Source: Cyanoderma ruficeps (lineage: Eukaryota; Chordata; Aves; Passeriformes; Timaliidae). Taken from it: a DNA stretch of 64,000 nucleotides. Shown in pieces: positions 21,290 through 33,400 of the stretch. Below the pieces are notes generated by a model. It did no database searches, was not told where the DNA came from, and was given only the letters and a program-made list of their open reading frames with translations. The translations under genes and the position numbers were made by a program. The number at the start of each line of letters is the position of its first letter. Position 1 is the first letter of the stretch. The stretch covers positions 16,904,789 through 16,968,788 of the forward strand of contig VZDJ01007755.1 in NCBI GenBank assembly GCA_008694505.1. Direction: 5' to 3'.

Positions 21290-24200
21290 AATTCATTTAG
21301 CTACCATGCTTAATAACACATTAGATAAAAGTAATATAGTATGTGAGCAATTAACATAATAAAATAAGCACAAATTTGTTCCTCAAATAATGTATTCAAA
21401 ATCAGTAACTCTTCCCAAAGCCAATATATTGTAATGGAAACTGTGTTATTTTGATATACTTTTTGTTCAGTCATTCATTAACAACATATATTCTGTTAAT
21501 ACACAGATCTTATTAGCTAACAACTATATTTAGTGATTACCAATTAAAACAAACTATTCAGAAGCATTAGAGCTATAAAATTTATTTATGTAGTTTACAA
21601 AAATCTATGAAGTAAAGCATCTTCTCAGATGCACCAGTTAATTTAAAGATTTGTTTCTAATGAAGACAATGTTCATTTCAACAGAACACTGCCTAATATT
21701 CCACCATTAAAAAAAAATCCATAACTTGGAAGCTCAGTGACTGGTCTTTCTAAATAAACAGAAGCCTCTGTTTGTCACGAATTTTAATGCTGATAATTAT
21801 CACTAATTGCTGACTTTTATGAATTATGTTTTTGTTGGGTTTTTTTCCCCAGTTGCTTTTATCCTGAGAAATTGAAAGGGAAAGTCACCAATGTTTCAAA
21901 AGAGCCATGTAATGCCATAAGAAGAAGCAATCACAATGGCATCTCAGCTGGCATTGCTCATGAAAATGAAAAGGATGATCATTTCTTAAGCACTTTAGCA
22001 CTGGGCACCTGGAAGCTGAGCACTTCACCTCCAATCCCAGGCATATTTTGAATGCCTTCTCAATTGATTTTGTCACCAACTCTTCAACACAACTGGACTA
22101 ACAAAGACCACCATATGAAGCTAATGACATCCAAGTAATTTCCAACCACTGAGTTCGCTCAGCTTGTTTGTGTTTCATTTTTTTTCCTGCAAGTTGTCTC
22201 TACACCAGTTCTCCAGATCTGCTTTCAGAACTCAGTACGGTAGGTACATATTCACCTGCCTGGTGTTGCCTTCAACAGGACTATGAAGTAGGACTGTGCA
22301 CTGTGGCTTAGCATACATTTATATATTATACATTTATGTATGTAAATTATTGTAAATCCTTAGGTCACTGGGCTGCAAAAGTTCAAGTTTTAAACATCAC
22401 AGCTTATGTTAGTTATTTATTGCAGGCAGAAGGTAGCATTTGTGTAGGAACTTATGCTTGACATTTTTAAAGATTGCTCACCAGGATGACACTACTTGAT
22501 AGAAAAACAGCAAAAAATTCCCTATTAAGATACAGAAAATAGAAGCTAAAATGTAGTCCATTTGTACACATCTCAACATCAGACTGTACAGCATTAAAAA
22601 GAAAATCCTTAATAAAGATCATTTTAGGTATGTATATCTACAATAAAAGTGTTTTCCCCTGTGTTCTTTTCTTCCTTTTTTTTAAAGTACGTTTTCTCAC
22701 GTGAAAGTGCTGCTAAATAAGAGAGGCAAAGACATTTTTATTGCCAGGCAATATAAACCAATCACTATTCATTTTGCAGGGACATTAATGGTTCTGAAAG
22801 TTCTCAGTTCTCAAAACACATATTAGCTGACACTAATAAAAACAAAACTTTCTGAATAATAGGCATAATGGTAATACAGATTACATTGGCTCTTTAAACT
22901 TTCCAAACGAAGATGACCCAATTCTTCACAAATACCCACTTAATACTTTTTTTCCCACCATATTCATCTTATCTTATGCATGTTCTGGTTTCTGACAGCT
23001 GCAACAGGTTAAAAATAAAGCACTGAAGTAAAACTTTGTTGACTTCAACCTTTCCTTTGCTGCAAGCAAACTTTTTTCCCCCTTGAAGTTGGCAGAGGTG
23101 GAGATGTACCATGGCACTCCTTCAAATATGCAACTTGAAAGTAATTTCAGGGTTACCAATTAAAAAAAAACAAACAAAAAAGTCTCTGCAGCCAGACCAT
23201 GTCCATGACTCTGTACAAAGGACAACACCCTGCATCCAAGTGACTCACACATGGCATTTCCCACTTCTCTTTCACTTGTAAAGCACGTAATTCTGCTAAA
23301 AGCAGCATCAAGTTTTGTTCCTCTCCCTTTTCAGATAGATTATCAAAAGAATCCCTAACACAGATTTCGAGATTAAAAACTAAAATTCAATCAAGAAGAA
23401 ATAAAGTCAGCCTTAAGCAATTAAACTAGCCTTCACTAATGCACTCGGATAGAAGGTTAGGCAAGTTGTTGGTTCCCCATATCCTCTGAAAAAGGACTGT
23501 TTTTCTCTCCAGAGCCTAGTTTGAAAACAGGCAAGCCTGAACAAGACTTCTCCTTGGTTTTGCAAGGCTTAGTCATCCCTAAAAAGGAACCAGCAAAGGT
23601 GGAAATGAGCCCCTCTTCTTTCCCAGAAGGTTGTGTCAAAATGTTTGTCAAGTTTCCTCAGAGCAAGTACCTGCACAGCTCTTCCAAAAAGTACCATTTT
23701 CAAGTAAGTCAGAATGATCACGCTTCTGCTCTTCTGGACTCAAAATATGTTTTAGAAAAGAACAAACAAGATTTTTCCTATCTGAAGCTCCTATGTAGTC
23801 ACTAGATAGAGGGGCATATCTAACATTTCTGCAATCACTTTTAGCCCATGATGCAGAGACAAGAGAAGACCAACACAGCAAAGCCAGCTGCTTTCATGGC
23901 CATTTCTATGCAAAAAAAAGTGCTCTGAATGGACAAGAAAACACTCTATAGGTCAAAAACATAACAATCAGCTTAAATCCACAAGGAATATCAAGTTATT
24001 ATCATCCAGACATTTTTTGCAACTTCCCTGCTGGTGAGAAACTGTATCCAAATTCCTCATAAATTATATTAGTGGAAATGAATTTCCAAGTGCAGAGTGC
24101 TTTGTAGAGTTCTTCCTTTTCCTTTTCCACAACATGTGTTTGTCATGTGTCAAAGCTGACTCTACTTTCTCCCCTCCCCAGAATACCACAAATTCTTCTG

Positions 24201-24641
24201 TAAAATAAATGAAATTCTACCCAGAATCTCCGAAATTACCAGAGGCAATCCTGTTTGATATCAAAGATACACATCACTGGTGGTCCATCTGCAATATCCC
24301 AGATTTCAGTTAGGATGAAATTTGCAGGAAACAGGCAATCAACAGAACAACCCTTGAACACCATATCCAGGGATATGGCTAAAAAAGAAGAGTTTTGACA
24401 TTCAAGCTACCTTTTCTAGGAGACTTTGGAATCTCAAAAGTTATTTGTGGGGTAAACACCCACAAATGACATTTATATAATGCCATTTAGGTCTCGGAAA
24501 AAAAACCCCAGCTTTATCTTTATTCAAAAAAGAAATCCAAAAATCACATACTATTAACACTTAATTGTAGAAGGAAATAATTTTCAATTTCTACTGCTTA
24601 TATTGTTCTGTAATGCAACACATCATCCACTATGATAAACT

Positions 24642-24668
24642 GGGGGTGGAGGGGGAAGGGGGGGGTGG
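24642..24668 (+). repeat. G-quadruplex-like G-rich tract
   Basis: The plus strand has runs of 5, 5 and 8 G separated by TGGA and AA. The last run can be split into two tracts, giving four G tracts with loops of 1-4 nt. The tract is on the strand identical to the GREB1L template, so the pre-mRNA would be C-rich here. Confidence 0.6.
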
Positions 24669-26853
24669 CTATGTCTTACATGGAGAAAAAACTATAATGA
24701 ATTATTTGACTGGTTGGAGGCATTAGAGATGCTTCTCTACTTTTCTCCCCAAAATCTTAATGATGTCTACAGGCTGGACTTAATTTATGTGCAATGTAAA
24801 CATGCTAGCACGGGCAGTCTTGGTTCTCAAAGCTGCTATTGTGGTTTAATGAGTCAGCAACACAGAATATTTACAGGTTCCATGCATTCTTGATGGTATG
24901 CATATAAAATTTCCAGTAAACCCTGACACTCAAGAAACTAGTGCTCAAAATATTTCTCTGTGACTGTTGCCACGGTAGAATATAAATACTATGCATAAAA
25001 TTCTCACTGTGGGCTAAAATCTGCTTAAAAAATAAAAAAACCCAAACGTCTGATAAATAAACAGTTTATAAACACAGAACAATTTTCTCCAGTTGATGGG
25101 AAAAAATATAATAACACATCTAAACCTATTTTATGTACTCTGAGTAGTTAAATTCTGACGTTACAAACAAAATTAAGCATTACAGCTCAATTATGTACTC
25201 TTCTAAGGAGTTTAATTATACAGATATAGCACTTAATTCCACATAGATATATATGTAAAATGTGATAGTTGTTGTCTGTAGGGATAAAGCTGAGTCTCAG
25301 ACCTCTCATTGAATTCCTACAGCAAAATCCAGACCAATCTCATTGATAAATAAATCACTTAATCCTTTCTTCATTTACCACTACCCAGTTGCAAAAGCAT
25401 GAAACTGAAGCCTAGAAAGTCAAAGCTAATGCCTGACCTTCCATCTCTATCCTCTGTGCCTGCTCCCTTGTGTACCCCTCAAACACATGCCATCATTTCC
25501 TGATGAGTTTAGAAGGGGTTATCAGGAGAATTTCAGGATATGTGTCAGTTTTGTGGCAACCTGAATGCTATACAAACATCTTCTGTGTTTAATAGGCGAT
25601 TTGGATTTTAGTAGGTTTATCCATTCCCAACTTTATTTGTTTAAAGGTGCCTTGACCTTGACATAAATCAATGCTAAGCATCTGTATGAAGTACTTCTGG
25701 AAGTTTAAAAATTAAACTCTACAAAGCTGTATTTTGCAAGGAGGTTTCTTTCAAAAAATAAACCAAACCAACTTGTCAACTTCTTTGTTCACTTTCCCCC
25801 CACCTTGAAAATTATGCAGTTTATTCTTTTTTGCTCTTCTTACAGGGTTCTTCCAAAGATCATGATGAAACACCAGGCTGGTCACTTTAAAAATGCCACC
25901 AGCACTGGCTCCCAAGTCCCGTTTTCTTCCTAATGCAACCACGAGTGTTTGTGTAAGACAGTAGGGCCAGCGAGTCGGGGGCCCTGGGTCGTGCCTCGCT
26001 GCAACCCCCCCTTCTAAAGGAAAACAAAAAGCACTGAACCTTTTCTGCCACATGCCCAGTCCTTCCCCCACCACCTCCGTGGTGAAGACAGCCATTATTA
26101 CATTTCCTTTCGGGTTATTTACAAGGTCTTGGCTCTGACATTGATTTCTTATCTGTTTCCATGACAAATGTTAAGTGTTAATAAGCTGTCCTTTTAAAGA
26201 AAGATAATGCTAAACAAATTATAGGAATTAATTACCCCAAAGCTATTCTTTATTTTTTTCCTCATGAGCATTGAAACAAGAACAGTAAAAATCACCCAAG
26301 ACCAGGAAAAAAACCCACACCTTTTTTCAGCCAATTAAAAGTGTTAGCAGATTAAAAGAAATTACACTTCAAACCAGGCTGCACCCTGAAAATCCAAAAC
26401 AAATTTTTCAGGGAATATAGAATAACCAGGCAGGCACAACTCCCTTATGAACAGTTATTTAATTTATAAGTGAAGAGTAACTTACTACTTTTTCAGCTAT
26501 TTTGTTCCTGCTTTAAATTTTAGGATAAAGGGTGAAAGTTTCAAAAATCTTTTCAGTTACAGAACCATTAAAATGATAAACATTTGGGATCCCAAAGTAC
26601 ACTTCTACTCTAACTGTCCTTTCAGACCTGCATTGACTGCACCATAATAGCTGCCAACATTTGGTAAGGATTAGCCTTTCATTTAGACAAAAGCAAGCAT
26701 TCCTTAGCTAAATCAGCACTTTTTGCCATCAGACTCATAAAACCTTTTCTCAACACAGATTTTCAAGAGACTCCTTTATTAGGGTTTTAGGATGCTGCTC
26801 CTTTTACTAAGTAACAAAATACACCCCAGGGTGTCTCATTGACCGCACTCAGC

Positions 26854-26866
26854 TGTCCTTTGACCT
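26854..26866 (-). promoter_or_regulatory. DR1 nuclear-receptor-type motif
   Basis: The minus strand reads AGGTCAAAGGACA, two hexamers in direct repeat with one spacer base. This form is typical of sites bound by HNF4, COUP-TF, RXR or PPAR. It is a motif match only; function is not shown. Confidence 0.3.
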
Positions 26867-28833
26867 CTGCAATTGTTTAGCCTAACTTCAGGGCCACAGA
26901 ATCTGCCTCCCCCCCCCATCAAAAAGGCTAATGTTGCTTCCTCCTAGCACCTGGCGAAGCAAAATCCTAGAGGTTCCCCCCTCTTCCAGATTTATACCCT
27001 GTTCCAGATGTTGCCAAGCAAAATGCTCCTGCAGGCAGGTTTTGGCAGCCCACAAGCACCGCTCGGAACCTGGGCTGTGGCCATGACCCCCTTGCTCCGC
27101 TCAGGGCTGCCCTTGCCCCCAGGGATACAACAGGTCATAAAGCAGGAATAGATCTTCAGTCTTCTGGGCACGCTGGCTATTTAAATGCAACAAGAAACTA
27201 TGTGAGCCCAATATTGTGTGCTGAGGCAAGCCTCCCCCCTCTCAGAAGTCAGGGAAAAAAAAAGTGTGAGAATCTCAGTTGGAAGCACAAATCTACCCCA
27301 ATCATTACAAAGATCTGCATTCTTCTTCCCATTTGTTTTAAACCCTTTGAGAGGACAAATAAACAAACAAACATTCACCCTCCAAGTGCATAAAACATAT
27401 ATTTAGCTAGTTGCTTAGGTATTTGCAGAGCCTCTAAGTAAAACAGCAGAAGAAGATTGTTACAGCTTCAAAAGAACTGTCATCAAATAATGAAGTTGAC
27501 CTCATTGTGGGTATGTAAGAAAAAAATGGAAGCACAAATCAGCCCTCTGTTGAAGGCTTTTTGATTATATGAACTGAACTTCATGATTTTTTTTAAAAGA
27601 ACTTGGACATTTTACATGCCCGAAGCAAAAAATAAAATCATTATTTACAGTCCACACTGCTCCTAGAATGCAGTCAATGGAAATGAAAGTAGAGATGCTG
27701 ATCACAAACATACAGTGTATTGTCTATTAGGAAAGGCAAGTACGGTACCTTCTCAGATTCCTTTTAACCTATTTGAAATGCAGTCATGATTAAAGGATGC
27801 AGCTAAGAGTTTGTGAAGCCTTGCTGCAAAGTTGTTTAAAACTCCTGAACACCTGAAAAATAAAAAGGGAGAAAAAAAATCAGAATGACTCATGCCAGCA
27901 TATAATTTATAACAAGACAAAAAAACCTGGTCTGCAGTAAAAAAAGGAGGGCCAATGACTTAAAAAAAGCACATTTTTCTTTAGAGGAATACTAGGTTGA
28001 AAGTGCTTGGTTGCTTCTCTATTTTCTATCAGAAGTACAAACTTAGAACTTGCACATTTTTGGCACTGAAGTCACTATATGAGAGATTAGGAATTTATCA
28101 CATAAATATGATAAAATTAACTGTTGCAGAAACATTCAAAAAAGATATGATAATGCAGAAGTAATTCCTTTACTATTTATAAAGCAACAAACTAAATGGT
28201 TGAGCAGATATCTACCCTGGAGATCAATGTTTAAAACGAAATCAGAGTTAGCTGGTTGCTTTCCTATCTGGCTTTCCATAAAAATATTGAAGCGAAAACA
28301 TTACTAATAGAAATTACATTTTATAAAAAAAATACATCTGAAATACCTCAAGGAATGGCAAAAATGGTGTAGCAAGCAGCAAGCAAAAAAAATAACTCCT
28401 GAAATACCTAGGGCTGTACAGAACACCAATTAACATCAGGAAAAGCTGTAAATTAAGTTATCATTGAGTGGACTTAGACAAGACTTTCTTGGGGAGACAA
28501 ACTGGTTTGGTTGCTCAATAGCAACAAACCATATTTTGCCAAAAGACTTAAAGGAATTTTCCCTGTTGCTCCCAAATGGGATTTTAAGGTTTGAAGCTGG
28601 CACTGCAGGCACAGGCCCACTGGCAAAACCAGAACTCAGCTGTACATCCAGAATTCAAACTCCAGGTGTCAAAATTAAAGGCCTTAAAGCTTCCTCCCTC
28701 TTCTCTCAATTTTAAAAATCAGCCAGCTCAAGAGAGCAGCTGTAACACCCTCACCTCTGGCTCAGGAAAGGTTTTGGGCAGGATTGCTGTGTTCTGAGGA
28801 AAGGCACTGAACAACTCCACTGCCAGGGATCCC

Positions 28834-28976
28834 CGCCAGGCTGGCAGCGGGGCCTGGCGCAGATGGACACCACGACCAAACTGTAGGGCTCCGCACAAAC
28901 CGCAGCGCTCACAGAATGTCAGTAATCCAATTCCAACTGCTCCTGGCGCTGAAAATTGCTATTTTTCAGACACGTG
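28834..28976. promoter_or_regulatory. Small CpG cluster with CACGTG E-box
   Basis: I count nine CpG dinucleotides between 28834 and 28974, in a region where most kilobases contain only a few; the stretch ends with a CACGTG E-box (28971-28976). It is too small to be a classical CpG island. It could be a regulatory element, or simply a GC-richer patch. The adjoining sequence to about 29060 is AT-rich with TAATTA-type and CTAGTAATGA motifs and reads like a conserved noncoding element. Confidence 0.25.
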
Positions 28977-30374
28977 CTGAACATTTCACCTGCTAGTAAT
29001 GACATTTTTGTATTTTCTTCTAATTACACTCAAAGCTAAGACCTTTGGCCCTAGGCCACAGACCTCTATTCAGCCTGCACACATTCTCTTAAAGGCCCTG
29101 AGCCTTTGTTGTCACTCTCGGTCTTTCATCTATTATTTACATCCATTGAGAGGAGAGATACTCCACCATTTGTGAAGCTTTAAAGCTTCTAATCATCTTA
29201 ATTTCTTCGCCTTTCAACCAGTGCTTCCCCTTATGGACCAATGCCAACAGTGTGACAAAATAATTTTTCAAGCCAAGATCCTCCTGGACCCTTCCCAAAC
29301 CTTGACACACACTGGGCTGTAAGTGCCTTTTGTCCTTTGCCGGCTGCTTTTGCAAACACAGACCTTTGCTCAGAATGGGGGTGGGGGGTATGGATCTGCT
29401 TGTCAGTGCATTCGAGGGAGTTTTCTTGGGGTTTATGTGTTTTTGCACCACTTTCTCTCTGTTAAAAAGTCTAACTCATTTAGTCCAACTAAATCAGAGA
29501 TGCTGCAGGGAACCTTGCCTCTTTTAAAAATATTAAGTACCTTCTGAAATACCATCAACTGTGAATTTTAAGTTTCCGTTTTTTTTCCAAAAGCTAATCT
29601 GCTGATATGCTGCTTTGGTTTTTATACTGTTAACTGCCCATTCAGAAATGACAGATTCTCACACAACATTTAAGACATAAAATACTGTTAACCCATTTCC
29701 TGATTATTGGCAACATTAATTTGTTATGACCATGTATATAATGTGACAAAAAAAATTCTTTTCCTCTTATGTTCAGGTCATCTTCTTATCCTCCCTTATT
29801 TGCAAATGAAATAGGAAACAAATCAATAGCATTTTTGCCAAGATGCAGAAGATCTCTTCAGAATTCATCAGCCACCAATCTTCCTTACCAAGACCTGCGA
29901 GATCTGCTAACGTGATCCACATCTTGGCTCTTTCTTCCACTATGATCTGGCTTACTTTTGATTTTTAACAGTGCTTCCTTGTTGTCTGTTCCCTCTGAAG
30001 ACCCCCAACCCCCATGTCTTTTCTTATTTTTACCATTTGCTTCAACTAGCAGTTCACTTGAGACTCATCCATCTTACAATGCCTAAAGTGACAGATGCTC
30101 TCAGGAATGACCATACTGTTGAGTGAACAAAAGATAACATCACCTCTAGGAACTCAGGGAGAAATACAACTTCAACCCTGAGACACGGGCTATCCTGGCA
30201 GACACAGCACCATAAACCTCTCTCAAGTGAAAAAAAAACCCCAAACAACAACTGTGGGGAAAAGGAATCTGACACAATTACGAGCCAAAAAGACTATTCT
30301 TTCTATTGTAAGCTGTTGTTAGTGGTGTTGATGACCTTTTTATTTTCTTTTTTTTTTCTCCCCCTAATACCCCA

Positions 30375-30440
30375 TTGAAGAATTTTGTAGAATTTACCTG
30401 TGATAAAATCAAGAGGAGGAGAAAGAATGGAGAAATTTCA
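30375..30440 (-). promoter_or_regulatory. Candidate recursive splice site (juxtaposed acceptor/donor)
   Basis: On the minus strand a long pyrimidine-rich tract (TTTCTCCATTCTTTCTCCTC and onward) leads into TTTTATCACAG|GTAAAT. The AG occupies 30399-30398 and the GT 30397-30396. This is the arrangement of vertebrate recursive splice sites, which lie deep inside very long introns, as here. The donor half differs from GTAAGT at one base. Use in splicing is inferred, not shown. Confidence 0.35.
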
Positions 30441-33400
30441 CACAAATACTGTTTCAGGACCCCTACAGACTTGAATGGAGGAAGAAGGCACTTTGGAACA
30501 GCTTCAGCAGAAGGTCACACAAGTCCTTTGCCAAAACACAGACATTACCTTGTTAAAATCTACACATCCTACAGACCAGCTGTTGCTCAGTTAAATTCCA
30601 CAGGAATTCAGAATCATGGTGCAAGCCTGTGCCCTTGACAAATGCATACTGTAACCAGAGTAAGATTACTTTAATGTCACAGCTGCTTGATAAATCTGCA
30701 ATCTGCAAGTAACAGCCCCTCAGTGTTTTGATATTTGAGCATGCACCACTTAAAAAAAAAATTAAATTAGAATGACAGATTTTCCAGCCAACACCCACAC
30801 ATACAGCTACAGAATGATGCCTGTTCCTAAATAAAAATCTGCCCTCTATGCCTGTAAGACTGCCCTAAAAACTGCTGATTTGAAATACACCCAAAATTCT
30901 CCATCCAGTCAGTGGAATGGGATTTGTTGAAGAGTCCTGAGTTGTAGAAAATATTACTTAAAAACAGCAAAGATCATATTAGCTTATCCCAGTGACATAT
31001 TTACAAAAGAGACACCACAAATGCTGAGAATCCCTTCTCTGCAGTGAAATACAAAGGATTTCCCTGTTTTTCAGTAAAGTTTTAAACAGCATCTCACGTT
31101 CAGTTTTCAACATGAAGTTACTACATGAAGTAACCATCATTGCAGTACATGAGAATGAGAACACATGAGTTTTACGTATGTAAAGTTAGAGTTGTAAAAC
31201 AAAAGACCAGGATAGGGGGCCTGATAAACAAACACCTCCTGTCCAGTGTAAAGTCAGGGGAAAATCATAACATGGACTTCTTAAGATTTATCTATTGATT
31301 GTATTTAGCCACGTTTATTAATTTGTGAATTATGATTTTAGGTTCCTATTCTGATGTAGAATGTTTCTGCTGTGCTCTCACATCAAATCACCAGACTGTA
31401 AATACAGAAGTAATGCATAAATACACTGTTTTTTAATATAGGCCATTTCCCCACGGTATGCCATTCTGTAGTACCATTTTGGACATCCAACACACAGAAA
31501 TTAAACTAACAACCAGTCTGGGCCTTCCTGAAGTGGATCCCAGCTCTGGGCCTCAGACCATCTTTAGAGTTCCACTCCCATTTGGAGCCACCGAGTGATC
31601 GGACACTGAAATCTTTGATAAAATCCCATTCGGTTGGGAAAAATACAAACAGGAAATCTACAGAAGACCATTACTGGTATATGATTGAAAAAGTTTTTTT
31701 GCAAGTTTTCTGCTTTCCACTTCATATCCCAGCAACTGGCAGGGTTCAAGGCATACTGCAAGTACCAGGAAGAAAAGAAACAAGAAAATTGACTCTGGGG
31801 GATGTACTGGCACATTCTGCCGTGGTATCTGACACCACTAACTCCACTATACTTTGACTGTCACCATGTCCAGAACAATTTTCTGCAGCTCCTTCCAACC
31901 CAAGTAAATCAAAGAAGCAAATGATGAAGTCTGCACTTAACATCCTCACAGGAAAAAAGTCTTTATATATAATATAAATATATAATGTTTTCACCCAAAA
32001 TACTTCAAGATCTTGACATCAGATATGAAGAAAAAGTAGAGAACTGTATCCTGCCTTATAAAATCTGTGCTCTGCACTCAAATGGACATCTTATCAAGCA
32101 GCCAACCCTTACACATTTTGTCTCCAAATATTTATCACAGTAGCGATCAGTGTTTATAGTTAATATGCAATCCATCTTCTGCATGCTGCTGCTTTTAAAC
32201 AAGACAAAATGTGAGGTAAAAGGTCAAAACTACTAGAAAGAGCCTTGAATAAAAACTCTGATATTACAACCATTTTGCTGAAAGAAACAAGGTGTAAAAT
32301 AGATTACTGGAGCCAAACTCCATATGGAATAGGGCACGCCAAGGATACTGATCCAAACAGTAGTGAACAGTATCAGAACTGTCAGTATCAATGTGTTTGG
32401 TAACTCCAGACTGCTTTGAAAATCTCTCATTTAATGAAATTCATGTTTTCCAATTGAAGCTGAACATTTTTACATGCATGTATGTAAAATCAGTTCTCAT
32501 TCAATGCAAGTTTAACATGAAACGACTGAAAATTTGATAGTAAACTTCCAGGTAACTTCTGTCATTGCCATTATGTTATTGACACTGAAACATGACCTTG
32601 AAATGACAGCTTCATTTATGCAAGTTTTACCAGAGAAGGTTTCAAAAAGCCCTGATTAAATTAACTACTTTTAAACACAATAGGATCAATATGTATGCAG
32701 AGAATGTACACCCCCATGGCAAGTTCTGCTTGCTTGATTGATCAAAAACAAAAAAAATCCTGTGGCTTTCCAGATCTCAGCTGGTGCCAGAAATCCACAT
32801 AGAAAAAAAATCCATCTAAATGAAACTCTGAAAAGGTTTACCCTTCACCAGTCTATTTGCACTTCAAAAACTCCTTAAGTCCTTCAGCTAAACCCCAGGG
32901 TTGAACCATTTCAAAAATGAGAGGGGGATGGCCATGATTTATCTTCCTTCTGTGCTCTGGACAGAGCTGTAAAATCTGCTTGCTGGTGTGTGTGTGTGCT
33001 ACAGGCTTCTTTTAATGAACCTTGGACATTTCTTCGTTTTACAAATAACTCTGCTCAGTTCCTTACTGCCCTTTATTTCCTTCCATCAGACACAAGTACC
33101 ATTTATAAAGCAAAATTTTGATTTTTGGGCACTGGTATGCAAGATGATGAAGCTGAATCAGCAAAATGGCCAAGCATCTGAAATTAGCATTTTAAAGGAA
33201 AATATAGCAGATCTTATTCATACCTGTAAAGACTGGCTGTTGCCTTAGTGAATTTCTGCTCAGAGAACACTTGTTTAACAATCTAAGCCTATCCCTTATT
33301 TTACTAGTATCAAACACATTTTTAGTAATGAGCTCAAATAATTTTCTGTTTGTACATAATGAATGTGTTAGGTCACCCCAGATGCATTTTCCAGGCGTCT

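Larger units (their letters stand above)
21290..30379 (-). other. GREB1L: Upstream GREB1L intron, segment between CR1 and the 30.4 kb splice-like site
   Basis: AT-rich intron with no recognisable exon or transposon. Points of note are the G-rich tract at 24642-24668, a block near 25980-26250 that retains CpGs and carries an AATTAATTA core, a DR1-type motif at 26854-26866, a 9-base C run at 26909-26917, and the CpG cluster at 28834-28974. The remainder shows only short A or T runs. Confidence 0.65.

Noticed and set aside
25751..26167. 138-codon minus-strand open frame
   Set aside because: No domain or family recognised and simple-repeat-like ends; kept only as a possible noncoding element.
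31880..31910. Possible CR1 tail (CTCCTTCCAACCC)
   Set aside because: Only about 13 bases fit, with no octamer repeat and no CR1 body next to them.
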